Shown: one piece after another, positions 15,503 through 25,581 of the stretch
Numbering within the stretch: the stretch's first letter is position 1
How the letters are laid out: each line of letters opens with the position of its first letter
NCBI GenBank assembly: GCA_030639305.1
Contig: DAOWCY010000051.1
Span: 1-37,730, forward strand
Length of the DNA stretch: 37,730 bases
Direction: 5' to 3'
Source: JAGLQA01 sp023135565
GTDB lineage: Bacteria > Acidobacteriota > Aminicenantia > UBA2199
The notes under the pieces: generated by a model
Seen by the model: the letters and a program-made list of their open reading frames with translations, nothing else
Databases searched by the model: none
What the model was told of the DNA's origin: nothing
Program-made: the position numbers and the translations under genes

Positions 15503-18280
15503 ATGCCGAACCCGATAGTGCAGCAAACAATACCTATTTTGTTTAAGAAAATCCTCAAGGGAGGGTTTAGTGGCGAGCTAATTATAAAAGGGCAAGAACA
15601 CACCAAAACGCTCTACTTTATCAACGGCAGTTTGGTCTTTGCGAGAACCACGGACACCGCGGAACGACTGGGTGAAATCCTGCTGCAAATGGGGAAAATT
15701 GACGAAGAACAAAAGAAACGCATCCCGGAATTGACCAAAAGCCAAAAAGGGAAATTGGGAAAGATCCTGGTCCAGCACGATATCATATCGAAATTAGATA
15801 TTTTTAAAGCTTTGAGCCGGCAGATCAACACCATTGCTGTTTCACTTTTTGCGATTACTTCCGGGTCCTGGGACTTTATAAATAAAACCCCGGAAGTGCC
15901 GCAGGACTCCAGGTTTATGATCAAGCTGCCGGGAATAATAAAAGAGGGTATGGAAACCATCGGGCCGCTCTCTTTTTTTGAGAATAAATTTTATTACCAG
16001 GCTCCTAAAACTGGCGCTATACCGCGCTCTATCAGCAAACACCTGGCGGAAGACGAAATAAAATTCTACAAGAAGCTGTCCTCTTTCAGAAGTATGGCGA
16101 TAGAGAAGATCGTAAAAAAACTAAATGTGTCCGAGGAATATTTTTGGCGGAAGATCAATCTTTTTTATCTTTTAGATATTCTCGAATTTGATGAAGTCAG
16201 CGGCACATTAGACGACACAAAAATCACTATCGACAAGAACGTATTTGAAGCCATAGAAGAGCTCCTCGGTTTGTATGAAGCGCTGCGGTCGGGCGCTGTA
16301 GATTACTATGGCCTTTTGGGAGTGAGTAGAAGCGCCTCGTCCAAAGATATTAAAGACGCTTACACCTGGTTGGTGCAGAAATATGCCCCGGAGAAGATAA
16401 AAATATCGGAAGAAATAGATCAAAAAGTAATGTATGTTCTTTCCTACTTAGAGGAAGCCCACGAAACCTTAAGCAATGAAAAAAGTAAGCATTTGTATGA
16501 TTCGCAGAGCATCGAGAAGCAAGCAGTAGGTGATATACGGGGAGCGGAAGATGGGTCGGGAGTATTCGATTTAGGAGAAATCAACAAGGTTGAAGAGCCG
16601 GCGCCGTCATCATATGAAATAGAATCGATAGGAACGCCGGAACCGATAGTACCGGCCGGGGAAATAGATGCGCAGGGAATCCCGGAACCACCGGCACCGG
16701 TGGAAGCTGTGGAAGTAGAAGCAGGCCGGGAAGTGCAGGAGCCGGCAGGTGTATTCGATTTAGGAGAAATCAACAAGGTTCAAGAGCCTGCGCCGTCATC
16801 ATATGAAATAGGAATGGACGCCCTAAAAGAACCCGTAGAACCGCCGCTGGAAATAGATTTGGAAGAAACCAAGGAACCTCCCGCGCCGGTTGAAGAGATA
16901 GGATTAGAAGCTGTCCGGGAAGTGCGGGAGTCGGCAGAAGTTCTTGATTTAGGAGAAATCAGCAAGGCTCAAGCACCTGCGCCGTCATCATATGAAATCG
17001 AAATAGACGCAGTAAAAGAACCGGCACAACCGGCATATGAAATAGAACTGGAGGGAATTCCCGGACCGCCGGAACCGGTAGAAGAGATAGTACCCGAAGT
17101 AAACCCGGAACCACCCATGCCGGTAGAAGAGATAGTACCCGAAGTAAGCCCGGAACCACCCGCGCCGGTAGAAGAGATAGGATTAGAAGCTGTCCGGGAA
17201 GTGCAGGAGCCGGCAGGAATTTTTGATTTAGGAGAAATCAGCAAGGCTCAAGCGCCTGCGCCGTCATCATATGAAATCGAAATAGACGCAGTAAAAGAAC
17301 CGGCACAACCGGCATATGAAATAGAAATGAACGCCCCAAAAGAACCGCCGGTACCACCCGATGAAATAGAACTGGAGGGAATTCCCGGACCGCCGGAACC
17401 GGTAGAAGAGATAGTGCCCGAAGTAAGCCCGGAACCACCCGCGCCGGTAGAAGAGATAGGATTAGAAGTTGCCCGGGAAGTGCAGGAGCCGGGTGGAGTA
17501 TTCGATTTAGGAGAAATCAACAAGGTTGAAGAGCCTGCGCCGTCATCATATGAAATCGAAACGGACGCCCCACGGGCGCCGGTAGGACCGCCACACCAGT
17601 TTGAATTAGAGGAAATGCCTGAACCACACGGACCGGCAGGGCCGCCTCATGAAATAGAATTTGAGGACCTGAAAGGCCCGGAAGATACGGCAGGGGAAAT
17701 AGAATTTGACGGGGTGAAAGAGGAAGAAAAGCCGGTACAAGAGATCGCAGCTCAAGAAAACAAAGAAGCGGAAGATGCGTTTGGGGATTTCGGATTGAGT
17801 GGGTTTTTAGACGACGATGAACCCGCAAAGGCCGAGGAAGACCAGGAAGTGAAAGAGCCACACCAACGAGCAAGGGAGTTATATTCGAAAGCAGAGGAGC
17901 TTATTAAACAAGGGCGGCACTTTGAAGCTGCTCTAAAGTTGGAGAAGGTAGTCGAATTAGATGATGCCATTGCCTCTTATTATTTTTTGTTGGGTTTTAC
18001 CCAGTCGCAAATTCCTTTATTGAGAGCAAAAGCAGAGGCGAATCTCCTTCGGGCCGCTGAAATGGAACCCCATAATGCGGAGCCTTTGTATGCCTTAGGG
18101 CTTTTATACCGTGCTGAAGAGGTACCGGAGAGAGCGGAAGTGTTTTTCAGGAAAGCATTGGAAGTAAACATCGATCATAAGCTGGCCGGGAAGATGTTGA
18201 ATGAGATGGAGGGAGTGGAGAAGGAAGAGGAGGCGCCGAAGAAGAAATCGTTTTTTTCGATCTTCGGCAGAAAATCCTGA
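15503..18280 (+). CDS. DUF4388 (PATAN) - degenerate J-domain - repeat region - TPR protein
   Basis: This 925-residue cytoplasmic protein has four parts. Residues 1 to about 155 form a DUF4388/PATAN domain (FSGELIIK, LYFINGSLVFA, LGEILLQMGKI, GSWDF), often found in signalling and gliding proteins. About 267-336 is a J-domain-like fold (YYGLLGVSRSAS, DIKDAY, AHETLSNEKSKHLYD) in which the HPD motif that stimulates DnaK is replaced by YAPEK. About 345-790 is an acidic Pro/Glu/Ala-rich region with five copies of a FDLGEI..-AP-SSYEIE module. About 800-915 holds TPR repeats, then a basic end (KKKSFFSIFGRKS). There is no signal peptide or membrane segment. A scaffold role is inferred. It has its own promoter, and repeat copy 5 starts right after its stop. 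Confidence 0.85.
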   Translation: MPNPIVQQTIPILFKKILKGGFSGELIIKGQEHTKTLYFINGSLVFARTTDTAERLGEILLQMGKIDEEQKKRIPELTKSQKGKLGKILVQHDIISKLDIFKALSRQINTIAVSLFAITSGSWDFINKTPEVPQDSRFMIKLPGIIKEGMETIGPLSFFENKFYYQAPKTGAIPRSISKHLAEDEIKFYKKLSSFRSMAIEKIVKKLNVSEEYFWRKINLFYLLDILEFDEVSGTLDDTKITIDKNVFEAIEELLGLYEALRSGAVDYYGLLGVSRSASSKDIKDAYTWLVQKYAPEKIKISEEIDQKVMYVLSYLEEAHETLSNEKSKHLYDSQSIEKQAVGDIRGAEDGSGVFDLGEINKVEEPAPSSYEIESIGTPEPIVPAGEIDAQGIPEPPAPVEAVEVEAGREVQEPAGVFDLGEINKVQEPAPSSYEIGMDALKEPVEPPLEIDLEETKEPPAPVEEIGLEAVREVRESAEVLDLGEISKAQAPAPSSYEIEIDAVKEPAQPAYEIELEGIPGPPEPVEEIVPEVNPEPPMPVEEIVPEVSPEPPAPVEEIGLEAVREVQEPAGIFDLGEISKAQAPAPSSYEIEIDAVKEPAQPAYEIEMNAPKEPPVPPDEIELEGIPGPPEPVEEIVPEVSPEPPAPVEEIGLEVAREVQEPGGVFDLGEINKVEEPAPSSYEIETDAPRAPVGPPHQFELEEMPEPHGPAGPPHEIEFEDLKGPEDTAGEIEFDGVKEEEKPVQEIAAQENKEAEDAFGDFGLSGFLDDDEPAKAEEDQEVKEPHQRARELYSKAEELIKQGRHFEAALKLEKVVELDDAIASYYFLLGFTQSQIPLLRAKAEANLLRAAEMEPHNAEPLYALGLLYRAEEVPERAEVFFRKALEVNIDHKLAGKMLNEMEGVEKEEEAPKKKSFFSIFGRKS
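16555..17580 (+). repeat. Intragenic near-identical tandem repeats coding an acidic Pro-Glu-Ala region
   Basis: Five in-frame copies of a module starting at a LDLGEI/FDLGEI codon run and ending SSYEIE begin near 16567, 16753, 16945, 17221 and 17504. Between them are variable numbers of PEPVEEI-type units. Long stretches are nearly identical (for example around 17040-17095 and 17360-17415), indicating recent duplication and likely length variation between strains. Confidence 0.85.
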
Positions 18281-18445
18281 CCCCGTGGCACGGGGAACCC
18301 ATAAGGGGCGGCCTATAATGGGCTTTCGAGTACCAGGAAAACGTATCGCTCATGAAAAGTTAGCCTACCATGAAATTACATTGCCTTCGGCGACCCTGCC
18401 GGGGGCCAAACTTTTGAAAAAGTTTGATCAAAACTTTTGTTGAGC
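18281..18445. repeat. Palindromic repeat family, copy 5
   Basis: The copy starts at the base after the TGA of the preceding gene with CCCCG-TGGCA-CGGGG. It carries a segment (about 18315-18360, GGGCTTTCGAGTA to CATGAAAAGT) that is the inverse of part of copy 1. It ends with GCCTTCGGCG (from 18383), GCCGGGGGCC and AAAAAGTTTGATCAAAACTTTTG. It separates two convergent genes and could help terminate both. Confidence 0.75.
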
Positions 18446-18479
18446 CGTAGTGCTGCAGTCACTTTCCCTAATGCTTGCT

Positions 18480-21400
18480 CTAAAAGCGGCGCAGCAAGCG
18501 GGGGAAGAATTTCCTCAGATCATCGAAGTAAGTATAGAACAAGGGAACGGCAAAAAGCGTCAGGAACGTAGAACTGGCCAGACCTCCAATCAAGGTAATG
18601 CCCATAGGAGAGTAAGGAATGCCTACTAAAGCGGTGTTTCCTAAGGCCATGGGCAGCAGCCCGAAAATAGTGGTTAATGCGGTCATCAAGATGGGCCGGA
18701 TACGGTGCATGCCGGCTACGAGGATAGCCTGCTCCCGCTGCATACCGCCCCTGCGGTACTGGTTGATCAGGTCGATCAGCACGATGGCATTGTTGACCAC
18801 CACCCCGATCAGCACCACAAAACCGATGCCCGCCATTATCTCGAAGGTAGTTCCCGTCAGGAATAGAAACCAATAAGAACCTACAAAGGCAGCGGGAATT
18901 GCCACTAATACCGAAAGAGGCAGCGCAAAGGATTCAAACAATACGCCCATAATCAGGCATACCAGCACTAAAGAAAAAATCACCGCAGTCTGCAAATCGG
19001 CAAGTTGTTCCTCGAACATCCTGGCCCGCTCTCCTTTCGTATAGGAATAACCGGTGGGAAATTTGAAATTTTTGAAGATTTTTCCCAATCGCCGGCCCAT
19101 CTCTTCCATATCTTCATCACCGAAAAAGACTTTCAATTCCAAAGAAGATTTGCCGTTTTCCCGGCGAATATTGCCCACGCTTTTGTGATAAGTCAGGTTG
19201 GCAATAGAGGCCAGGGTAGTATCTACACCGCTGTCGGTTTTGATAAAAGTGTTCCGCAGTTGGGCTACGGATTCCCTCTGCTCCGGCTTCGATTTGACAT
19301 AGATTTCGATCTCTTTTTCCGGGGTCTGGAAATTGGATATTTTACGTCTTCCTAAAGTGAAACGTACCAACTGACTCAAATAACCGGGATTTGTGCCTAA
19401 GTGAAAGGCTTTTTCCCGGTCTGCGGCGATGTGAATTTCGTCGTTGCCGGTCTCTATATCGGTTTCCACTGCCAGCACACCTGCCACTAATTTCACCTGT
19501 TTTTCGATTTCGTCGGCCAGGTCGCCCAACACGCCGATATCGTAGCCGCTGAGTACATAGGTTAAGGAGGATTCCGAAGCGCCCTCTTCCTCACGCCAGG
19601 TGGTGCGCATCTTGACGCCGGGAATCACCGGCAGGATTTTTTTTATATCTTCGGTCAACTCTTCACGGCTCATGCGCTTATAATTGCTGAGGCCCAGCAG
19701 GTTGGCAACTTTGCGGTAAATCACATGATACCACTGGGTGTCCGGGTTGGGTTTTAGATATACTTCCAGCCTGCCGGAGAATTTAAATGACCGTACCGAA
19801 ATATGATCGATATGGTAAACCTCGTCTTTTTCCTTTATTTTTTTAGCCAGGTAGGCCATGGTTTTATCCACTTTATCTACATTGTAATTGGAAGGGAACT
19901 CGCATATGACCCGGGCATCCCTGGGCCCGCCTTCGGATGTATCGGACTTTTTGATCAATTTTGCCGGGATAGCCATGCTGGCGATCAGCAGCACGATAAC
20001 GATCAACGCGTCCAATCTATGTTTCATAATTTTGACTAAGGTGGTCTGGTACCACTGGGTGACCCGGCTGTGGGTAAATTGGATAATTTCTACTTTTTTG
20101 GGAATGGCTTTGGTTGAACCTAATGGGGTTAATATCAGGGCGATAACAAGACTGCCGAAAATAGCAAAAATAACCGGTACGCCGATGCGGGTGAGGTAAA
20201 AAGAGAGAATGGAATTACCTCCCATGATCATCAGGGGAAGAAAAACCACGATGGTGGTGAGTGTAGCCAGTATAATGGCCAGGCCCACTTCGGAAGCGCC
20301 TAATATGGCAGCCCGTTTAGCGCTGTAGCCTAAACCGTTAAAGCGGTAGATGTTCTCGGTAATAACGATCGAGTTATCCACCACTAAGCCGATAGAGATC
20401 ATTAAGCCCATCATGGTAAAGCTATTTAACGTCCAGCCTAAAGCATAGATCATCAGCACCGATATCAACAGCGACAGCGGGATAGTCAGGGTTAACATGA
20501 GGGTGATGCGCATTTTCCTTAAAAAGAAAAGCAGCACGAAGAATGCGAAAAAACCGCCCCACATCATAGTGGTTTTGACATTCTCGATGGATTCGTTAAT
20601 AACCCTGCCCTGGTCCCAAAAAACAAAAAACTCCACTCCTTTTAGTTCCGCCCGGTTGTTGAATTGTTCCTGCAGTTTTTCGTTGATCAGGCGGCTCACT
20701 TCCACGGTATTGGCTTCACTCTCTTTATAGGCCACCAAACCGGCGGCAATCTTGCCGTCTACCCGCATAATACTGCGCATTTCTTCATCGAAATCATAAA
20801 CCACTTCGGCGATATTTTCTACTCTAACGCCATTGCCGATCTCGATTTTTTTTATATCTTCTAAAGTAGAAAAACGGGATTTGCTCCTGAGCAGGTATTT
20901 CTTTTTGCCCACATAGACATAGCCGTTGGACATGGCAAAATTTTCTCGCATCAAGTTATTCATCAACTGCGGCAGGTTCACCCGGTAGGTTTTTACCTTG
21001 TCGGTATCGACGATGATCTGGACATACTTCTCCCGCAGGCCGAAAAGTTCCACGTTGGCTACCCCTTTGATCCCCTCGACGGCTTGCTTGATAAATTTAT
21101 CGGCGGCATAGTAAGGGTCCACCACGGTTTCGTCATAAGAGATGCCCATGTATATGATGGGATCGTCGTCGGCCCGGAAACGGCGAATATAAATCCGCTC
21201 CTGGTCTTCCGGCAGTAAAGGGCGGGCCCGTTCTACCCGGTCGGCCACCTGGGCATAGGCCAGGTCCATGTTTGTGCCCTGGACAAATTCCATCCAGAAC
21301 CAGCAACCGTTAGACGAGGAATTGCTGAACAGTCTTCTTAAGTTTTTGACTGTTTTTAACTCGCCTTCCATGGGTTTTACGATCTGGTCTTCGATCTCTT

Positions 21401-21641
21401 TGGGATTGGCGTCCCGGTAAGGCACCCAGATGCCCATAAAAGGCACCGAAAGGCCGGATGGAAAGAGATCCATTTTAATACGGTTGTAAGCGATAAAACC
21501 GACCACTAAGATCGCCAGTAAAATCATGGCAACAGTGACTGGCCTGCCGATAGAGAATTTAGGCAGCAGCCGTTCCGTTATTTCCGGTTCGCCGGTATCT
21601 TCTAATGCGCCCTGCACGGGCTGTTCTTTTTCTTCTGTCAT
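18480..21641 (-). CDS. RND-family efflux transporter (HAE1/AcrB-like), second in operon
   Basis: RND pumps are inner-membrane trimers that export compounds through an adaptor and an outer-membrane channel, driven by protons. The 1053 residues match the usual length. TM1 lies at about 30-50 (VTVAMILLAILVVGFIAY). TM4 has IGLVVDNSIVITENIY, with one of the usual two Asp replaced by Asn. Two periplasmic porter/docking halves and a C-terminal TM bundle (GVVVNNAIVLIDLINQYRRGG, RIRPILMTALTTIFGLLPMALG) complete it. An N-terminal acidic extension of about 25 residues precedes TM1. It is the last gene of the adaptor-RND-RND operon, separated from the first RND gene by repeat copy 6. The pair may form a heteromeric pump of the MdtBC type; this is inference. 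Confidence 0.92.
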   Translation of the reverse strand: MTEEKEQPVQGALEDTGEPEITERLLPKFSIGRPVTVAMILLAILVVGFIAYNRIKMDLFPSGLSVPFMGIWVPYRDANPKEIEDQIVKPMEGELKTVKNLRRLFSNSSSNGCWFWMEFVQGTNMDLAYAQVADRVERARPLLPEDQERIYIRRFRADDDPIIYMGISYDETVVDPYYAADKFIKQAVEGIKGVANVELFGLREKYVQIIVDTDKVKTYRVNLPQLMNNLMRENFAMSNGYVYVGKKKYLLRSKSRFSTLEDIKKIEIGNGVRVENIAEVVYDFDEEMRSIMRVDGKIAAGLVAYKESEANTVEVSRLINEKLQEQFNNRAELKGVEFFVFWDQGRVINESIENVKTTMMWGGFFAFFVLLFFLRKMRITLMLTLTIPLSLLISVLMIYALGWTLNSFTMMGLMISIGLVVDNSIVITENIYRFNGLGYSAKRAAILGASEVGLAIILATLTTIVVFLPLMIMGGNSILSFYLTRIGVPVIFAIFGSLVIALILTPLGSTKAIPKKVEIIQFTHSRVTQWYQTTLVKIMKHRLDALIVIVLLIASMAIPAKLIKKSDTSEGGPRDARVICEFPSNYNVDKVDKTMAYLAKKIKEKDEVYHIDHISVRSFKFSGRLEVYLKPNPDTQWYHVIYRKVANLLGLSNYKRMSREELTEDIKKILPVIPGVKMRTTWREEEGASESSLTYVLSGYDIGVLGDLADEIEKQVKLVAGVLAVETDIETGNDEIHIAADREKAFHLGTNPGYLSQLVRFTLGRRKISNFQTPEKEIEIYVKSKPEQRESVAQLRNTFIKTDSGVDTTLASIANLTYHKSVGNIRRENGKSSLELKVFFGDEDMEEMGRRLGKIFKNFKFPTGYSYTKGERARMFEEQLADLQTAVIFSLVLVCLIMGVLFESFALPLSVLVAIPAAFVGSYWFLFLTGTTFEIMAGIGFVVLIGVVVNNAIVLIDLINQYRRGGMQREQAILVAGMHRIRPILMTALTTIFGLLPMALGNTALVGIPYSPMGITLIGGLASSTFLTLFAVPLFYTYFDDLRKFFPRLLRRF

Positions 21642-21669
21642 TTTACTTTTTTTTATTTACCAAGAAGTT

Positions 21670-21831
21670 GCCTCCGGCGGCCACTTTTTGAAAAAAGTGG
21701 ACAAAAACTTCTATTTAGCCCAACGCTTAGGCAAATTCTCCAACGTTGGACAGGGGCGCAAACGTTCCGCTAATTAGAAGTTTTGTTCAAACTTTTTCAA
21801 AAGTTTGGCCCCCGGCAGGGACGCCGAAGGC
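21670..21831. repeat. Palindromic repeat family, copy 6
   Basis: A 162-bp copy bounded by GCCTCCGGCGG (21670-21680) and the imperfect inverse CGCCGAAGGC (21822-21831). Its left half is close to copy 3: a CACTTTTTGAAAAAAGTG hairpin, GCCCAACG and CAAACGTT. Its right half matches the TTTGTTCAAACTTTTTCAAAAGTTTGG core. It sits inside an operon, between two RND genes, so it should not be a full terminator. Confidence 0.8.
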
Positions 21832-21847
21832 ACACCCGCAACGCAGG

Positions 21848-24800
21848 TTACTTACTAAATTTATTATAAACGATAGGGATCAAAACTAAAGTTAAGAAAG
21901 TAGCGCTCAACAAACCGGCAATGATAGACACCGCCATGGGCGTCCTGATCTCGGTGCCTTCGCCCATACCTAAAGCCATGGGCAGCAGTCCCAAAACAGT
22001 TGTGAGCGTGGTAATCAAAATGGGCCTGAGCCTGATGGCGCCTGCCTGTTTGATGGCTTCTAATTTTTCGATGCCCCGTTTGCGCAGGGTATTGATATAA
22101 TCGATCAGGATAATGGCGTTGTTGACCACGATTCCCACCAGCGTGATCATGCCGATATAAACAGTAATGCCCAGGGGAATTTTCAACACGTACAAGGTAA
22201 AGATCACACCGATTAACGCCATTGGTATAGTAAAAAGTATCAGGAAAGGATGCAGGAAAGATTCAAACTGCGAGGCCATCACAATATAAACCATAAATAT
22301 TGCCAACAGCATGGCCATGGCTAAACTGTTGAGCGAGGTTTCCATTTCCTTGTTCTGTCCCGAAATCTCATAATTGAAATCCGGGGGCAGGGTGTAATTC
22401 TCGATCACGTCGTAAATATTATTCACCGCGCCGGTAAGATTGATGTCGGCAATATTGGCGGAAATCACAGCCGTACGGTCCTGGTCTACACGGCGGATTT
22501 CATTGGGTCCGCTTAAGATAGTCACCCGGGCCACACTCTTCAACTGGATAGGAATCGCTCCACCGGGATTGATAATCAAATTTTTGATGTTTTTCGCCCG
22601 TTTTCTCTGCTCATCTTTCAAATAAACGCGAATATCCACGCGCTTGTCTTTTTCTTTATACCTGGTGGCCACAAAACCTTCGATCTTATTTTTTATAAGA
22701 GAGGCCACATCAAAGGCATTCATGCCGTAATGGGAAAGCCTCATGCGGTCGAACTCTATCACCAATTCCGGGAAACCGGGCTTGACGCTGCTCTGCACAT
22801 CCCTGAGACCGGGCAGTGCGGCGATTTTTTCGTACAACTCGCTGCTGACCCGCCGCAGTTGTTCTAAATTATAACCTTTAATCAGCACCTCGATAGGGGC
22901 TTTCATAGTAAACAATACCGGCCGGGAAATATTATAATCTAAGTCGGTAAAAGACCCCAAAATGCTTCTTATGCTGCCGATAATCGTCTCTTCCGCGGCC
23001 TGGATGTTACGGCTTTTCTTCAGCATCACGGTAATTTTGCCGATATGTTCGCCTACCTCTTTTTCCCGCAGTTCATCTTTGGTGGTGCCGGCGTAATAGC
23101 TGATGCTGTTTACCGATTCGAGCTGTTTGATCTTCCGGCTGATATCTTGCAGCAGGTGGTCGTTCCTCTCTACCGGCGTACCAACCGGGAAAGTCACATT
23201 CACATAGATAGTGCCCTGGTGCACTTCGGGGATCAACTCGCTGTCGATGCGCGGCAGTATCACCAAAATGGTAAAAACAAAAATGGCCAACACTACTCCG
23301 ATCACCTGCATGGAATTTTTTAAGGCGGCGGCTAATAACCGCGGATAAAAATAATTGATGGCTTTTAGAAGTTTATTGAATAGGAGAGTCAACAATTTAA
23401 TGACCGGCACAAAAACAGTCAGGAGCATAATACCGAGGCCCTTGAAAAAAACGACTCCCAACCCTAAAAAAGTAAGGCCAACCCGGACAAACAAAAAAGA
23501 AGCCCCGGCCAGGACCAACCTGAACACATAATAAAGATACGCAAACATCCAGGCATACCATTTTCTCGGCGCTTCCGCGGAGGCGATGAATTGTTTGAGG
23601 GGAGCAAGAGAGAGGAAGTCGTCCCACAGCGCTTTTTTTGAGAATCTCTCGTTTACGCGCTCGATGAGCCGCAGATAGGCTTTTAAAAAACCGGCGGCAC
23701 TGGATAAACGGAAGAACAATAAAAGCGCGACTATCGCGGCAATAGGAATCAGGCCGGCGAATCCCACGGCTTTCAATAAGACGACTGTTAGGATTATAGG
23801 CAGTACGATGACCAGGAAAAAGGGCAGCAAAAACAGGAAACCGACCAGCAGCATGTTAAACGTTAGGATAAATAGGCTTTTCAAAATTTCGATGGGAATG
23901 TAAAGATAGTATTTTAAACTGCGCTGTGTCTCAAAAGTAAAGGCAAACCTTTTGGTGGCTAAACCCGGCCCTTTTTTGAATTTCCGGGAAGCCAGCATGG
24001 GGATGAAAAAGAGCGACACCATCAAAGACGCCAGCAGGGAAAAAACAACGGCTAATGAGAGATCGCCGAAAATCTGGCCGGCAATGCCTTCTACGAAAAC
24101 GATAGGGAAAAAAACGGCGATAGTGGTCAAAGTCGAGGCAATAACGGCGCTGCCCACCTCGTGGGCCCCGCGCACGGCGGACTCCACCCAGCCGTCTCCT
24201 TCCTCCCGGCAGCGGAAGATGCTCTCCATCACCACGATGGAGTTATCCACAAGCATGCCGATGCCTAAGGCTAACCCTCCTAAAGACATGATATTAAGAC
24301 TGACCTTGAAAAGGTTAAGGGGAGCAAAGGCAGCGATAATGGACAGGGGAATAGCTACTGCTACGATCACGGTGGTAGGAAAATGCTGCAAAAAAAGATA
24401 CAGCACCAGCGTGGCTAAAATACCGCCGATGATGGCCGTGTTTTTGACCTCGTTGATGGAGTTTTCGATAAATATAGCCTGGTCCGCCAGGATATTGTAA
24501 TCGATCTGCTTGCCTTCTGAAGAGAGCCGGTAGACCAGGAAATTGGTCATTCGTTTCTCTAACATGGGGTCGCGTCCGGGGCCGGGCCGGGCCGGTTTTA
24601 TTTTACCCTCTTTTAAAGCCTTTACAAAACGCTGCTGTGCCGGGGTGCCGAAAAGTCTCTCTTTTACCCGGTTGCTCACATCCACGATGTTGGAATCCGC
24701 TTCTTTGTAGATGTCGATTTCGATGCTCTCCAACCGGTTCACCCGGGTGATCACCTTGCGTTCTTTGTGGCTGTAGTCGATCTCGGCAATATCTTTCAAC

Positions 24801-25561
24801 CGCACCAGCACCGTGTCTTTTTTGGCAATAATAATATCCCCGATCTCTTTGACGGAGCGAAACTCATTAAGAGTACGGACAATATATTCGGTTTCTCCTT
24901 CTTTGATATTGCCTCCGGCCAGGTTGACATTCTCCTGGGCCAGCCGCGTGGTAATGGCGTTAAAAGTAATCTGGGTAGAAGCCAATAGCTTTTCATCTAA
25001 TTTGATGAGGATTTCCTTTTCAAAGCCGCCCTTTACCCGGGCGGCAGCCACACCGGGCAGGGCTTCCAATTCCCTGGCGATTTCATCCTCTACCATCACG
25101 CGCAGGTCGATCAGGGGGATCTCGCTGACAATGCCGATACGCAGCACCGGGTCCAAAGAAGGATCGTAGCGCAGGATCATGGGCCTTTCGACAGCCCGGT
25201 CTAAATAGACCTGGTCGAGTTTTTCCCTGATCTCCTGGGCGGCCCGGTCTAAATTAGCGTCCCAGGTGAATTCCAGCACGATATCCGATTGTTCCGGCCT
25301 GGACACCGAGGTGACGGACACCAGGTTTTTGATTAAGCTCAACTGCTCTTCCAAAGGCCGGGAAACAACGTTCTCCACCTCTTCGGGCGCCGCCCCGGGA
25401 TACTCGGTGCGCACCGTAAAAGAGGGGTAAGAAATTTCCGGCATTAAGTCCCAACTCAGCCTTTTGTAGCTGACATAGCCGAAAACCGCGATTCCTAATA
25501 CTATCATAACGATAGCTACCGGCCTTTTGGTGGTAATTTCAAATTTCGATTTAATTTTCAT
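21848..25561 (-). CDS. RND-family efflux transporter with a large extra membrane insertion
   Basis: At 1237 residues this RND protein is about 190 longer than usual. Standard parts: TM1 (about 14-32), porter domains, TM2-TM6 (about 372-525) with TM4 GIGMLVDNSIVVMESIF, TM7 (about 751-770), a second periplasmic half starting IDSELIPEVHQGTIYVNV, and the final TM bundle (GIVVNNAIILIDYINTLRKRG, LRPILITTLTTVLGLLPMALG). The extra piece lies at about 530-735, between TM6 and TM7 on the cytoplasmic side. It contains several long hydrophobic stretches (from about 560-620 and 670-730) joined by a charged linker. The gene starts 20 nt after the adaptor stop, so the operon order is adaptor, RND, RND. The substrate cannot be told from sequence. 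Confidence 0.92.
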   Translation of the reverse strand: MKIKSKFEITTKRPVAIVMIVLGIAVFGYVSYKRLSWDLMPEISYPSFTVRTEYPGAAPEEVENVVSRPLEEQLSLIKNLVSVTSVSRPEQSDIVLEFTWDANLDRAAQEIREKLDQVYLDRAVERPMILRYDPSLDPVLRIGIVSEIPLIDLRVMVEDEIARELEALPGVAAARVKGGFEKEILIKLDEKLLASTQITFNAITTRLAQENVNLAGGNIKEGETEYIVRTLNEFRSVKEIGDIIIAKKDTVLVRLKDIAEIDYSHKERKVITRVNRLESIEIDIYKEADSNIVDVSNRVKERLFGTPAQQRFVKALKEGKIKPARPGPGRDPMLEKRMTNFLVYRLSSEGKQIDYNILADQAIFIENSINEVKNTAIIGGILATLVLYLFLQHFPTTVIVAVAIPLSIIAAFAPLNLFKVSLNIMSLGGLALGIGMLVDNSIVVMESIFRCREEGDGWVESAVRGAHEVGSAVIASTLTTIAVFFPIVFVEGIAGQIFGDLSLAVVFSLLASLMVSLFFIPMLASRKFKKGPGLATKRFAFTFETQRSLKYYLYIPIEILKSLFILTFNMLLVGFLFLLPFFLVIVLPIILTVVLLKAVGFAGLIPIAAIVALLLFFRLSSAAGFLKAYLRLIERVNERFSKKALWDDFLSLAPLKQFIASAEAPRKWYAWMFAYLYYVFRLVLAGASFLFVRVGLTFLGLGVVFFKGLGIMLLTVFVPVIKLLTLLFNKLLKAINYFYPRLLAAALKNSMQVIGVVLAIFVFTILVILPRIDSELIPEVHQGTIYVNVTFPVGTPVERNDHLLQDISRKIKQLESVNSISYYAGTTKDELREKEVGEHIGKITVMLKKSRNIQAAEETIIGSIRSILGSFTDLDYNISRPVLFTMKAPIEVLIKGYNLEQLRRVSSELYEKIAALPGLRDVQSSVKPGFPELVIEFDRMRLSHYGMNAFDVASLIKNKIEGFVATRYKEKDKRVDIRVYLKDEQRKRAKNIKNLIINPGGAIPIQLKSVARVTILSGPNEIRRVDQDRTAVISANIADINLTGAVNNIYDVIENYTLPPDFNYEISGQNKEMETSLNSLAMAMLLAIFMVYIVMASQFESFLHPFLILFTIPMALIGVIFTLYVLKIPLGITVYIGMITLVGIVVNNAIILIDYINTLRKRGIEKLEAIKQAGAIRLRPILITTLTTVLGLLPMALGMGEGTEIRTPMAVSIIAGLLSATFLTLVLIPIVYNKFSK

Positions 25562-25581
25562 GTTTCAGCCGCCTGTGGAAA

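Noticed and set aside
16555..17580. CRISPR array
   Set aside because: The repeats are in frame, coding and irregularly spaced, without unique spacers of constant length. No CRISPR array, tRNA or rRNA was found anywhere in the window.
16444..17873. Several long minus-strand ORFs opposite the repeat region
   Set aside because: They reflect the biased codon pattern of the Pro/Glu/Ala repeats; their proteins are low-complexity mirrors.
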